DNA from: Flectonema sp. DT1601
Lineage: Eukaryota > Euglenozoa > Diplonemea > Diplonemida > Diplonemidae
Reading direction: 5' to 3'
Assembly (NCBI GenBank): GCA_964019425.1
Contig: OZ025801.1
Span: 248,001 to 312,000 of the forward strand
Length of the DNA stretch: 64,000 bases
The notes beneath the pieces were generated by a model. The model was not told where the DNA came from and did no database searches. It saw only the letters and a program-made list of their open reading frames with translations. Both the position numbers and the translations under genes were made by a program. This document shows, in pieces, positions 1 to 9,468 of this stretch (position 1 is the stretch's first letter; each line of letters opens with the position of its first letter).

Positions 1-3000
1 GCTAACGTGAAATGCCAAGCTGGATATGTTTGCGAAGTAATCCAGAACGCCGCTGGTATTCTCCCAGAATGTGTTCCAGTTCCTACTTCCGACTGTTCAA
101 CTTTCAAATGCCTTGCAGGAACATTTTGTCAAATGTTTAAGGGAAGCAACGGTGCTTACCCAGAGTGTGTTTCTCCAGCTAATGATTGTGCAAGCCTTAA
201 TTGCCTTCCTGGAACTGTCTGTGAGTTGATTCAGGGCAGTTCCGGTTCTTTCTATGAATGTGTTGCAAAGATGGCTCCAGTTGTTGACTGTGCTAACGTG
301 AAATGCCAAGCTGGATATGTTTGCGAAGTAATCCAGAACGCCGCTGGTATTCTCCCAGAATGTGTTCCAGTTCCTACTTCCGACTGTTCAACTATCAAAT
401 GCCTTGCAGGAACCGTCTGTCAAATGTTTACGGGAAGCAACGGTGCTTACCCAGAGTGTGTTTCTCCAGCTAATGATTGTGCAAGCCTTAATTGCCTTCC
501 TGGAACTGTCTGTGAGTTGATGCGGGGCAGTTCCGGTTCTTTCTATGAATGTGTTGCAAAGATGGCTCCAGTTGTTGACTGTGCTAACGTGAAATGCCAA
601 GCTGGATATGTTTGCGAAGTAATCCAGAACGCCGCTGGTATTCTCCCAGAATGTGTTCCAGTTCCTACTTCCGACTGTTCAACTATCAAATGCCTTGCAG
701 GAACATTTTGTCAAATGTTTAAGGGAAGCAACGGTGCTTACCCAGAGTGTGTTTCTCCAGCTAATGATTGTGCAAGCCTTAATTGCCTTCCTGGAACTGT
801 CTGTGAGTTGATTCAGGGCAGTTCCGGTTCTTTCTATGAATGTGTTGCAAAGATGGCTCCAGTTGTTGACTGTGCTAACGTGAAATGCCAAGCTGGGTAT
901 GTTTGCGAAGTAATCCAGAACGCCGCTGGTATTCTCCCAGAATGTGTTCCAGTTCCTACTTCCGACTGTTCAACTTTCAAATGCCTTGCAGGAACCGTCT
1001 GTCAAATGTTTAAGGGAAGCAACGGTGCTTACCCAGAGTGTGTTTCTCCAGCTAATGATTGTGCAAGCCTTAATTGCCTTCCTGGAACTGTCTGTGAGTT
1101 GATGCAGGGCAGTTCCGGTTCTTTCTATGAATGTGTTGCAAAGATGGCTCCAGTTGTTGACTGTGCTAACGTGAAATGCCAAGCTGGATATGTTTGCGAA
1201 GTAATCCAGAACGCCGCTGGTATTCTCCCAGAATGTGTTCCAGTTCCTACTTCCGACTGTTCAACTTTCAAATGCCTTGCAGGAACCGTCTGTCAAATGT
1301 TTAAGGGAAGCAACGGTGCTTACCCAGAGTGTGTTTCTCCAGCTAATGATTGTGCAAGCCTTAATTGCCTTCCTGGAACTGTCTGTGAGTTGATGCAGGG
1401 CAGTTCCGGTTCTTTCTATGAATGTGTTGCAAAGATGGCTCCAGTTGTTGACTGTGCTAACGTGAAATGCCAAGCTGGATATGTTTGCGAAGTAATCCAG
1501 AACGCCGCTGGTATTCTCCCAGAATGTGTTCCAGTTCCTACTTCCGACTGTTCAACCATCAAATGCCTTGCAGGAACCGTCTGTCAAATGTTTACGGGAA
1601 GCAACGGTGCTTACCCAGAGTGTGTTTCTCCAGCTAATGATTGTGCAAGCCTTAATTGCCTTCCTGGAACTGTCTGTGAGTTGATGCGGGGCAGTTCCGG
1701 TTCTTTCTATGAATGTGTTGCAAAGATGGCTCCAGTTGTTGACTGTGCTAACGTGAAATGCCAAGCTGGATATGTTTGCGAAGTAATCCAGAACGCCGCT
1801 GGTATTCTCCCAGAATGTGTTCCAGTTCCTACTTCCGACTGTTCAACTATCAAATGCCTTGCAGGAACCGTCTGTCAAATGTTTAAGGGAAGCAACGGTG
1901 CTTACCCAGAGTGTGTTTCTCCAGCTAATGATTGTGCAAGCCTTAATTGCCTTCCTGGAACTGTCTGTGAGTTGATTCAGGGCAGTTCCGGTTCTTTCTA
2001 TGAATGTGTTGCAAAGATGGCTCCAGTTGTTGACTGTGCTAACGTGAAATGCCAAGCTGGGTATGTTTGCGAAGTAATCCAGAACGCCGCTGGTATTCTC
2101 CCAGAATGTGTTCCAGTTCCTACTTCCGACTGTTCAACTTTCAAATGCCTTGCAGGAACCGTCTGTCAAATGTTTAAGGGAAGCAACGGTGCTTACCCAG
2201 AGTGTGTTTCTCCAGCTAATGATTGTGCAAGCCTTAATTGCCTTCCTGGAACTGTCTGTGAGTTGATGCAGGGCAGTTCCGGTTCTTTCTATGAATGTGT
2301 TGCAAAGATGGCTCCAGTTGTTGACTGTGCTAACGTGAAATGCCAAGCTGGATATGTTTGTGAAGTAATCCAGAACGCCGCTGGTATTCTCCCAGAATGT
2401 GTTCCAGTTCCAACTTCCGACTGTTCAACTTTCAAGTGCCTTGCAGGAACTGTCTGTCAAATGTTTAAGGGCAGCAACGGTGCTTACCCAGAGTGTGTTT
2501 CTCCAGCTAATGATTGTGCAAGCCTTAATTGCCTTCCTGGAACTGTCTGTGAGTTGATGCAGGGCAGTTCCGGTTCTTTCTATGAATGTGTTGCAAAGAT
2601 GGCTCCAGTTGTTGACTGTGCTAACGTGAAATGCCAAGCTGGATATGTTTGCGAAGTAATCCAGAACGCCGCTGGTATTCTCCCAGAATGTGTTCCAGTT
2701 CCAACTTCCGACTGTTCAACTTTCAAGTGCCTTGCAGGAACTGTCTGTCAAATGTTTAAGGGCAGCAACGGTGCTTACCCAGAGTGTGTTTCTCCAGCTA
2801 ATGATTGTGCAAGCCTTAATTGCCTTCCTGGAACTGTCTGTGAGTTGATTCAGGGCAGTTCCGGTTCTTTCTATGAATGTGTTGCAAAGATGGCTCCAGT
2901 TGTTGACTGTGCTAACGTGAAATGCCAAGCTGGGTATGTTTGCGAAGTAATCCAGAACGCCGCTGGTATTCTCCCAGAATGTGTTCCAGTTCCTACTTCC

Positions 3001-5211
3001 GACTGTTCAACTATCAAATGCCTTGCAGGAACCGTCTGTCAAATGTTTACGGGAAGCAACGGTGCTTACCCAGAGTGTGTTTCTCCAGCTAATGATTGTG
3101 CAAGCCTTAATTGCCTTCCTGGAACTGTCTGTGAGTTGATGCGGGGCAGTTCCGGTTCTTTCTATGAATGTGTTGCAAAGATGGCTCCAGTTGTTGACTG
3201 TGCTAACGTGAAATGCCAAGCTGGATATGTTTGCGAAGTAATCCAGAACGCCGCTGGTATTCTCCCAGAATGTGTTCCAGTTCCTACTTCCGACTGTTCA
3301 ACTTTCAAATGCCTTGCAGGAACCGTCTGTCAAATGTTTAAGGGAAGCAACGGTGCTTACCCAGAGTGTGTTTCTCCAGCTAATGATTGTGCAAGCCTTA
3401 ATTGCCTTCCTGGAACTGTCTGTGAGTTGATTCAGGGCAGTTCCGGTTCTTTCTATGAATGTGTTGCAAAGATGGCTCCAGTTGTTGACTGTGCTAACGT
3501 GAAATGCCAAGCTGGATATGTTTGCGAAGTAATCCAGAACGCCGCTGGTATTCTCCCAGAATGTGTTCCAGTTCCAACTTCCGACTGTTCAACTTTCAAG
3601 TGCCTTGCAGGAACTGTCTGTCAAATGTTTAAGGGCAGCAACGGTGCTTACCCAGAGTGTGTTTCTCCAGCTAATGATTGTGCAAGCCTTAATTGCCTTC
3701 CTGGAACTGTCTGTGAGTTGATGCAGGGCAGTTCCGGTTCTTTCTATGAATGTGTTGCAAAGATGGCTCCAGTTGTTGACTGTGCTAACGTGAAATGCCA
3801 AGCTGGATATGTTTGCGAGGTAATCAAGAACGCCGCCGGTATTCTCCCAGAATGTGTTCCAGTTGCAACTTCCGATTGTTCAACTTTCAAATGCCTTGCA
3901 GGAACTGTCTGTCAAATGTTTAAGGGAAGCAACGGTGCTTACCCAGAGTGTGTTTCTCCAGCTAATGATTGTGCAAGCCTTAATTGCCTTCCTGGAACTG
4001 TCTGTGAGTTGATTCAGGGCAGTTCCGGTTCTTTCTATGAATGTGTTGCAAAGATGGCTCCAGTTGTTGACTGTGCTAACGTGAAATGCCAAGCTGGATA
4101 TGTTTGCGAAGTAATCCAGAACGCCGCTGGTATTCTCCCAGAATGTGTTCCAGTTCCAACTTCCGACTGTTCAACTTTCAAGTGCCTTGCAGGAACTGTC
4201 TGTCAAATGTTTAAGGGCAGCAACGGTGCTTACCCAGAGTGTGTTTCTCCAGCTAATGATTGTGCAAGCCTTAATTGCCTTCCTGGAACTGTCTGTGAGT
4301 TGATGCAGGGCAGTTCCGGTTCTTTCTATGAATGTGTTGCAAAGATGGCTCCAGTTGTTGACTGTGCTAACGTGAAATGCCAAGCTGGATATGTTTGCGA
4401 GGTAATCAAGAACGCCGCCGGTATTCTCCCAGAATGTGTTCCAGTTGCAACTTCCGATTGTTCAACTTTCAAATGCCTTGCAGGAACTGTCTGTCAAATG
4501 TTTAAGGGAAGCAACGGTGCTTACCCAGAGTGTGTTTCTCCAGCTAATGATTGTGCAAGCCTTAATTGCCTTCCTGGAACTGTCTGTGAGTTGATTCAGG
4601 GCAGTTCCGGTTCTTTCTATGAATGTGTTGCAAAGATGGCTCCAGTTGTTGACTGTGCTAACGTGAAATGCCAAGCTGGGTATGTTTGTGAAGTAATCCA
4701 GAACGCCGCTGGTATTCTCCCAGAATGTGTTCCAGTTCCTACTTCCGACTGTTCAACTTTCAAGTGCCTTGCAGGAACCGTCTGTCAAATGTTTAAGGGC
4801 AGCAACGGTGCTTACCCAGAGTGTGTTTCTCCAGCTAATGATTGTGCAAGCCTTAATTGCCTTCCTGGAACTGTCTGTGAGTTGATTCAGGGCAGTTCCG
4901 GTTCTTTCTATGAATGTGTTGCAAAGATGGCTCCAGTTGTTGACTGTGCTAACGTGAAATGCCAAGCTGGATATGTTTGCGAGGTAATCAAGAACGCCGC
5001 TGGTATTCTCCCAGAATGTGTTCCAGTTCCAACTTCCGACTGTTCAACTTTCAAGTGCCTTGCAGGAACCGTCTGTCAAATGTTTAAGGGCAGCAACGGT
5101 GCTTACCCAGAGTGTGTTTCTCCAGCTAATGATTGTGCAAGCCTTAATTGCCTTCCTGGAACTGTCTGTAAGTTGATGCAGGGCAGTTCCGGTTCTTTCT
5201 ATGAGTGTTTT
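1..5211 (+). repeat. Coding minisatellite, 18 units of 291 bp
   Basis: Units begin at 1, 292, 583 and so on to 4948 with an exact 291-bp period, so the frame is always kept. Units differ at only a few sites (TFK/TIK, GTVC/GTFC, LIQ/LMQ/LMR, VIQ/VIK, VPT/VAT). These markers recur in blocks. The LMR-LIQ-LMQ-LMQ order of units 2-5 repeats in units 6-9 (1164 bp), and the two-unit block starting near 3589 repeats at 4171. This indicates growth by block duplication or unequal exchange. Confidence 0.95.
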
Positions 5212-7437
5212 CCTGATGTTCGTACTCAAAACTGTGAAAAGGATGATGACTGTGAAGCTGATAAATTCTGTCGTACGAAATCTCTCAGTTCAGGGAAGTG
5301 TGGTACTGAAATGGTTTGTGTGAAGAGATCAAAAGAAGGAGAGTCTTGTGGAGGATTCACACCATCATGTGAATATGATATTTGTTTATCATCATTGAAA
5401 TGTATTGCGAAGGAAGACAATATTAACCTCCCTGGAAGTTGTATGAAATCTGAACTCTCGGAAGGTGACATTTGTCGTGTTGACAGCAAGATGATCATTT
5501 CAATGGATCGTAGTTCTGATTGCCCTGCAGGAACGAAGTGTACGAGAGATGTGAATTCCAAAGAATGGCTCTGTGTAAAGAGTAACGCAATCAGATGCAA
5601 CCCGTCTTCATGTAAAGAAGGTGAGTATTGTTCTGTTGAAGGAGGTAATGTAAAATGTATAGCCCCTGGAATTGATAAGAAGTGTGACCTGAAGACAAAC
5701 GATGTAGTTTTGTGTGGAAGTGGTAGAACATGCAAGAAGGGGTTTTCTTGCAGTGGATGTCAGCAGACTTGCAAGTGCGATGTGAACGGGAAGAAGGTAT
5801 GCAGCAGGGATTGCAGACCATCGTGCGAGAGAATTGAAGAGAAGTCGGAGTGTCTTGCGGAGTCGGTGTCGAAATGGAACTCGTTGGGATGCAAGACTTT
5901 CAGTTGCTACAATTCTGTGAAATCACCTTCTCTGGAAGAGATGAGGTATTGCTGTGAGAAGACTGGTAGGTACTGCAAGGAAGACGAGAAAGATCAGTTT
6001 GACTGCAGATCAGACCCAAAGGGATGGAGATTTGCTCAGAGAAAGTGGTGCTGTGAAGAAAAACAAGTGGGATGTCCAATTGCAATGTATGACTGCAGTG
6101 TTGATGATGCGTCGATGGAGATTGTGAAGAACGCTGAGGGATTGTTGCAGACTTCGGTTGTGGACGTGACGATGTGGGAGGAGAAGAAGGCTGCGTACTG
6201 CTGTGAGAAGTTCCAAGTCGGATGCGTTGTTGACGAGGATGCGTTCGATTGCGAGTGGAGTGAGAAGACTGCTGCTGCTTGGAGTGAAGAACAATCGGAT
6301 TGGTGCTGTTCTGTGAAGGGAGTTCGTTGTCCGGATGCTGCGGCAGCGGATGTGAAGGTGAACGAGAAGTGCCAAGTAATGCGTGCAGAACGTGCATCGT
6401 GGGATGAGCTGACGAGAATGGATTGTTGTCTCAGCGATGGTGTCGGTTGTGCGACGGAGAAGTTCAACTGCTTCAGCGATTCGAAGGCAATGTCCGATTG
6501 GGGAAGTGATCAGGTTGACTGGTGTTGTAACGAAGAGAACATCGCGTGTTCAGTTGACTGCCGAGCTGATGCGGACCTTCTCAGCGAGGAAGACAAGGAG
6601 GGTTGCTGCAAGTCCAAGGGCCTTCACTGCAAGTCGAGTGGGACCTCGGGTGGGGATGATGAAGTAGTAGGCAGCCAGGGGAAGACAAACAACAAAAGGA
6701 AATCCTTCCGTCTGTCATTCAAGGGATCGTATTCAAAGATTATGGAAAACCCGAAGAGGTTTCTAAGAAAGTTAAGAAGAACCATCCTGCGAGTTACAAA
6801 AGAATTGGAGTCATCGAATGTGATGATCAAGTACGTTGGGAGTCTGATGAAAGACAACATTGTTCCTGCTAAGGATGTGAGAGAGAAGTGGGGTACTTCT
6901 ATTCCTTCATCGTGGAACACTGAATTGTTTGAAAAGGAGTTGAGTAAAAACAGGGAAGTGAAGACTCTCGGACACGGTGTCAGCTCAACAAAGGAACAGC
7001 AGTCTGTTGGAGATTCCGGGATGTTCGTTGATTTCGAAGTCACTGACGAGAGTGCTGCTGTATTGAATACCGCTGTAACTGAGTCAGGTAAAGGCACAGG
7101 TCTACTTAGAGACAATGGTGACGGGAGCACTTTGATAATGGAACCTGTTGGAAACGGAATGGAATCTCTCGATTCTCCGAAAACGTCAACAGAAGACACC
7201 GTCGTAAAGGAAGGCATCGACGACAGCAGTAGTAGTAGCAGCAACAACAATAACATTATATACATTATTGTTGGTGTTGTTGCTTCCTTGTGCTTGGGAG
7301 GTGCTCTGGTTGCCTTCACTGTCTACCGAAGGCAACAAAACAACAAAACTGAGAGCGACAGTTTCCTCACTTCTATGCAGGAGCTGGAGGCCAGCAATAC
7401 CAATGACAGAATCACTTCCACTGTTACCAGGGTGTGA
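1..7437 (+). CDS. Giant Cys-rich repeat type I membrane protein (5' end outside window)
   Basis: The frame is open from base 1 to the stop at 7435-7437, so the start lies upstream; about 2478 residues are visible. Residues 1-1737 are 18 near-identical units of 97 residues. Each unit has three roughly 32-residue modules with a DC...KC..G..C......EC spacing, which resembles follistatin-like (FOLN) or EGF-like modules. A more diverse Cys-rich stretch follows (about 1738-1950). Next come seven modules with a double cysteine, often Trp-preceded (W-C-C...GC), at about 1980-2210, then a charged region and a Ser/Asn run. A single membrane segment lies at about 2418-2440, followed by a basic stop-transfer motif (YRRQQ) and a tail of about 38 residues. 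I infer a very large cell-surface protein, perhaps for adhesion or cell coat; the ligand is unknown. An AATAAA occurs at 7483. Repeat number may vary between alleles or be distorted by assembly. Confidence 0.85.
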   Translation, partial: ANVKCQAGYVCEVIQNAAGILPECVPVPTSDCSTFKCLAGTFCQMFKGSNGAYPECVSPANDCASLNCLPGTVCELIQGSSGSFYECVAKMAPVVDCANVKCQAGYVCEVIQNAAGILPECVPVPTSDCSTIKCLAGTVCQMFTGSNGAYPECVSPANDCASLNCLPGTVCELMRGSSGSFYECVAKMAPVVDCANVKCQAGYVCEVIQNAAGILPECVPVPTSDCSTIKCLAGTFCQMFKGSNGAYPECVSPANDCASLNCLPGTVCELIQGSSGSFYECVAKMAPVVDCANVKCQAGYVCEVIQNAAGILPECVPVPTSDCSTFKCLAGTVCQMFKGSNGAYPECVSPANDCASLNCLPGTVCELMQGSSGSFYECVAKMAPVVDCANVKCQAGYVCEVIQNAAGILPECVPVPTSDCSTFKCLAGTVCQMFKGSNGAYPECVSPANDCASLNCLPGTVCELMQGSSGSFYECVAKMAPVVDCANVKCQAGYVCEVIQNAAGILPECVPVPTSDCSTIKCLAGTVCQMFTGSNGAYPECVSPANDCASLNCLPGTVCELMRGSSGSFYECVAKMAPVVDCANVKCQAGYVCEVIQNAAGILPECVPVPTSDCSTIKCLAGTVCQMFKGSNGAYPECVSPANDCASLNCLPGTVCELIQGSSGSFYECVAKMAPVVDCANVKCQAGYVCEVIQNAAGILPECVPVPTSDCSTFKCLAGTVCQMFKGSNGAYPECVSPANDCASLNCLPGTVCELMQGSSGSFYECVAKMAPVVDCANVKCQAGYVCEVIQNAAGILPECVPVPTSDCSTFKCLAGTVCQMFKGSNGAYPECVSPANDCASLNCLPGTVCELMQGSSGSFYECVAKMAPVVDCANVKCQAGYVCEVIQNAAGILPECVPVPTSDCSTFKCLAGTVCQMFKGSNGAYPECVSPANDCASLNCLPGTVCELIQGSSGSFYECVAKMAPVVDCANVKCQAGYVCEVIQNAAGILPECVPVPTSDCSTIKCLAGTVCQMFTGSNGAYPECVSPANDCASLNCLPGTVCELMRGSSGSFYECVAKMAPVVDCANVKCQAGYVCEVIQNAAGILPECVPVPTSDCSTFKCLAGTVCQMFKGSNGAYPECVSPANDCASLNCLPGTVCELIQGSSGSFYECVAKMAPVVDCANVKCQAGYVCEVIQNAAGILPECVPVPTSDCSTFKCLAGTVCQMFKGSNGAYPECVSPANDCASLNCLPGTVCELMQGSSGSFYECVAKMAPVVDCANVKCQAGYVCEVIKNAAGILPECVPVATSDCSTFKCLAGTVCQMFKGSNGAYPECVSPANDCASLNCLPGTVCELIQGSSGSFYECVAKMAPVVDCANVKCQAGYVCEVIQNAAGILPECVPVPTSDCSTFKCLAGTVCQMFKGSNGAYPECVSPANDCASLNCLPGTVCELMQGSSGSFYECVAKMAPVVDCANVKCQAGYVCEVIKNAAGILPECVPVATSDCSTFKCLAGTVCQMFKGSNGAYPECVSPANDCASLNCLPGTVCELIQGSSGSFYECVAKMAPVVDCANVKCQAGYVCEVIQNAAGILPECVPVPTSDCSTFKCLAGTVCQMFKGSNGAYPECVSPANDCASLNCLPGTVCELIQGSSGSFYECVAKMAPVVDCANVKCQAGYVCEVIKNAAGILPECVPVPTSDCSTFKCLAGTVCQMFKGSNGAYPECVSPANDCASLNCLPGTVCKLMQGSSGSFYECFPDVRTQNCEKDDDCEADKFCRTKSLSSGKCGTEMVCVKRSKEGESCGGFTPSCEYDICLSSLKCIAKEDNINLPGSCMKSELSEGDICRVDSKMIISMDRSSDCPAGTKCTRDVNSKEWLCVKSNAIRCNPSSCKEGEYCSVEGGNVKCIAPGIDKKCDLKTNDVVLCGSGRTCKKGFSCSGCQQTCKCDVNGKKVCSRDCRPSCERIEEKSECLAESVSKWNSLGCKTFSCYNSVKSPSLEEMRYCCEKTGRYCKEDEKDQFDCRSDPKGWRFAQRKWCCEEKQVGCPIAMYDCSVDDASMEIVKNAEGLLQTSVVDVTMWEEKKAAYCCEKFQVGCVVDEDAFDCEWSEKTAAAWSEEQSDWCCSVKGVRCPDAAAADVKVNEKCQVMRAERASWDELTRMDCCLSDGVGCATEKFNCFSDSKAMSDWGSDQVDWCCNEENIACSVDCRADADLLSEEDKEGCCKSKGLHCKSSGTSGGDDEVVGSQGKTNNKRKSFRLSFKGSYSKIMENPKRFLRKLRRTILRVTKELESSNVMIKYVGSLMKDNIVPAKDVREKWGTSIPSSWNTELFEKELSKNREVKTLGHGVSSTKEQQSVGDSGMFVDFEVTDESAAVLNTAVTESGKGTGLLRDNGDGSTLIMEPVGNGMESLDSPKTSTEDTVVKEGIDDSSSSSSNNNNIIYIIVGVVASLCLGGALVAFTVYRRQQNNKTESDSFLTSMQELEASNTNDRITSTVTRV

Positions 7438-7526
7438 ACAAAACGTTGGTTTGTTGACTTCTGCTTCTTAGTTTCTTTTTTCAATAAATAAAAGTGGCTT
7501 AACTGCTTTTTGTTTTTTTTTATTAT

Positions 7527-7690
7527 ACACTGAAAGCAAACAAAAACAACAAAACTGAGAGCGATAGTTTCTTCTCTTCTATTCAGGAGCTGGAGGTCAT
7601 CTATTCCAATGACACAATCACTTCCACTATTACTAGTGTGTGAACAAAATGTTGGTTTGGTTGACTTCTGCTTCGTAATATTTTCTTTAC
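7527..7690 (+). pseudogene. Degenerate duplicate of the 3' end of the Cys-rich gene
   Basis: This stretch repeats roughly bases 7320-7475 (last coding segment plus 3' UTR) with scattered substitutions and small indels. Shared words include AACAACAAAACTGAGAGCGA, CAGGAGCTGGAGG, AATCACTTCCACT and TTGACTTCTGCTTC. No upstream part of the gene is present, so it is a partial tandem copy and not a second gene. It could still serve as an alternative 3' UTR if transcription reads through. Confidence 0.85.
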
Positions 7691-8695
7691 AAAAAAAAAA
7701 AAAAAAGTAACTTTCTTGCTTTCGGTTTCCTCCTCCCCCATAAGTGTAAGATACACTCTATTCATAACCCGTTTGATTGTGGGTATGTGATGGATGACTT
7801 ATCCCTCTCACCTCTAATCTTGTATTGAAAAGATAGATTGATGTTATACATATCAATAGTCTTTGAAAACAATAACCTTCAAGTTCACGTACAGTTTCAA
7901 TCATCCAAGTTTTCCCTTTCACGCTGAAAGTATTTCAACGTTGAGTCAGAGAAAAACTGTTGTCCTGTTAACGTTGTCCACGTCCTTTTTCATATTTCTT
8001 TTATTATTGTGTTTTCTAGTGTGGTCTCAGTCTCATGTGCTGCAGGCCACCGCCAACGAAACTGAATTGCTGGTTTTCCGCAAGGGTGTTTGGAGAACGT
8101 TTAAGTGTCCTGCTTGGGGTGTCCTCTCACCCCTGTTGGACATGTCTCCGTTGTCAATCACTTTAGTGAATCACTTGAATTGAAACTCAATCGAACTATT
8201 ATATTTTTATCACACTGCCGACAGGCTTTGTATTTATTCCCTCTTCCTTTACTGTCGAATATTTAATAATTCATTGTTTTATTTATTCGCAACATAGTAG
8301 CTTTTAGCATGATTCCTTTCTCTCTCTTTATTTAAAATATTTACGAATTGTGATCAACTCTCAATTACTTGTTATTATCGGGTGTGTGTTATCTTTGGTT
8401 TCGATTCTATATTTCATCTCTCAGGTACATAATAATGAATTGGACTTAAGAGTTTAGTGCAGCAGTCATTAAGATGATGAATGTAAAAAATAAATCCCCG
8501 CCTTCTTCCCCTCTATCTAAACCCAAACACACATTTAAGATCCAGTTGTGATAGTGAAGAGAAAAAACGAATTCTCCCCTTCGTTTTCTTTCTTTTGTAG
8601 CCCCCCTTTCCACTACAGAATGATTCCCTCCTGAAGGTTTGCCACAGTTGATTGCGATGCAATTGTTTCTTTCTTTATTCACCCTTTAGACAGAA
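7691..8695. other. Intergenic, AT-rich; no convincing gene
   Basis: A poly-A run lies near 7690. Bases 7863-8183 (+) form a 106-codon open frame with one hydrophobic segment. It lacks a recognisable family and its composition matches the surroundings, so I do not call it as a gene. Nothing else stands out. Confidence 0.4.
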
Positions 8696-8769
8696 AATAA
8701 TAAAAACAACAACTACCACACCACACCATAACATGCCTGTATCAGAACCATCACCTGTTTGCAGAATGG
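8696..8769 (+). pseudogene. Partial duplicate of the kinase 5' leader and first codons
   Basis: Bases 8696-8769 match 9433-9505 with about three differences. They include the A/C-rich leader, the start codon (8733) and codons for MPVSEPSPVCRM, after which similarity ends abruptly. The copy then opens into an unrelated short frame ending near 8837. It looks like a broken partial duplication, although use as an alternative transcription start cannot be excluded. Confidence 0.85.
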
Positions 8770-8839
8770 AGCATCACATGGACGATCATCCTTTTGTGAA
8801 ATTAATGTACACAGTCAGCTTGGATAAAAAAATCTGACA

Positions 8840-9430
8840 AATTGTTTTATTATAGTTTTTCATATCCTCAAAAGATTAGTATCCTTAGTGCCGCATAGAT
8901 TTTTATTTCATTTCAGAATTTTGAAACAGGTAACAGAAATTGCAGACTTGAGAGTTCAGCAACACTTCAGATAATTTGATATCCCTGCGTAGATACTTAG
9001 AGATAATCCTCCTGGGGAATCCCAATAATGGAACCAAATAATCTGATGTTGTCCATCCACCTGCTCTCCTCTACAAAAAGAAGGCTATAAGGAGTAGTAG
9101 ATTCCTCAGGTCTGTTAGACTGGTGAAAACTTGTTAAGGAATCCAACAAGAAGCATCTCAGCAGGGGAACTTATGATTAGCCTTTGGAAGAAATAAATTC
9201 TTTCTGCTCCTTTTTCCTGGGGTTGCACACCCTTTTGATTGAGTGTACTTCTTCATCAACCTGACGAGGGCATCTTCACGAGTGATGATTGAACGTTGAT
9301 CAGATACGTAATTAAGTCATTTCTGTTTGTTTCTATTTTAACCTTCTCTTTGTAGTCATATCTCATGATCGATTCGAAAAATTAGAATTATTTAATAACT
9401 TTGTTTTCTAAAAAAGACAGAAAAAAAAAA
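8840..9430. other. Intergenic; weak coding-like remnant on minus strand
   Basis: No gene is called. On the minus strand at about 9170-9320 roughly 47 codons are open with ordinary amino-acid composition (TREDALVRLMKKY) and no start. This may be an old coding relic or chance; it is too short to name. Confidence 0.3.
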
Positions 9431-9468
9431 AGATAATAAAAACAACAACCACCAAACCACACCATAAC

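Noticed and set aside
97-5229. Seventy-codon minus-strand frames at 291-bp spacing
   Set aside because: They are shadows of the Cys-rich coding repeat on the opposite strand.
6010-7319. Minus-strand frames under the Cys-rich gene
   Set aside because: They are shadows of the main frame with no recognisable domain.
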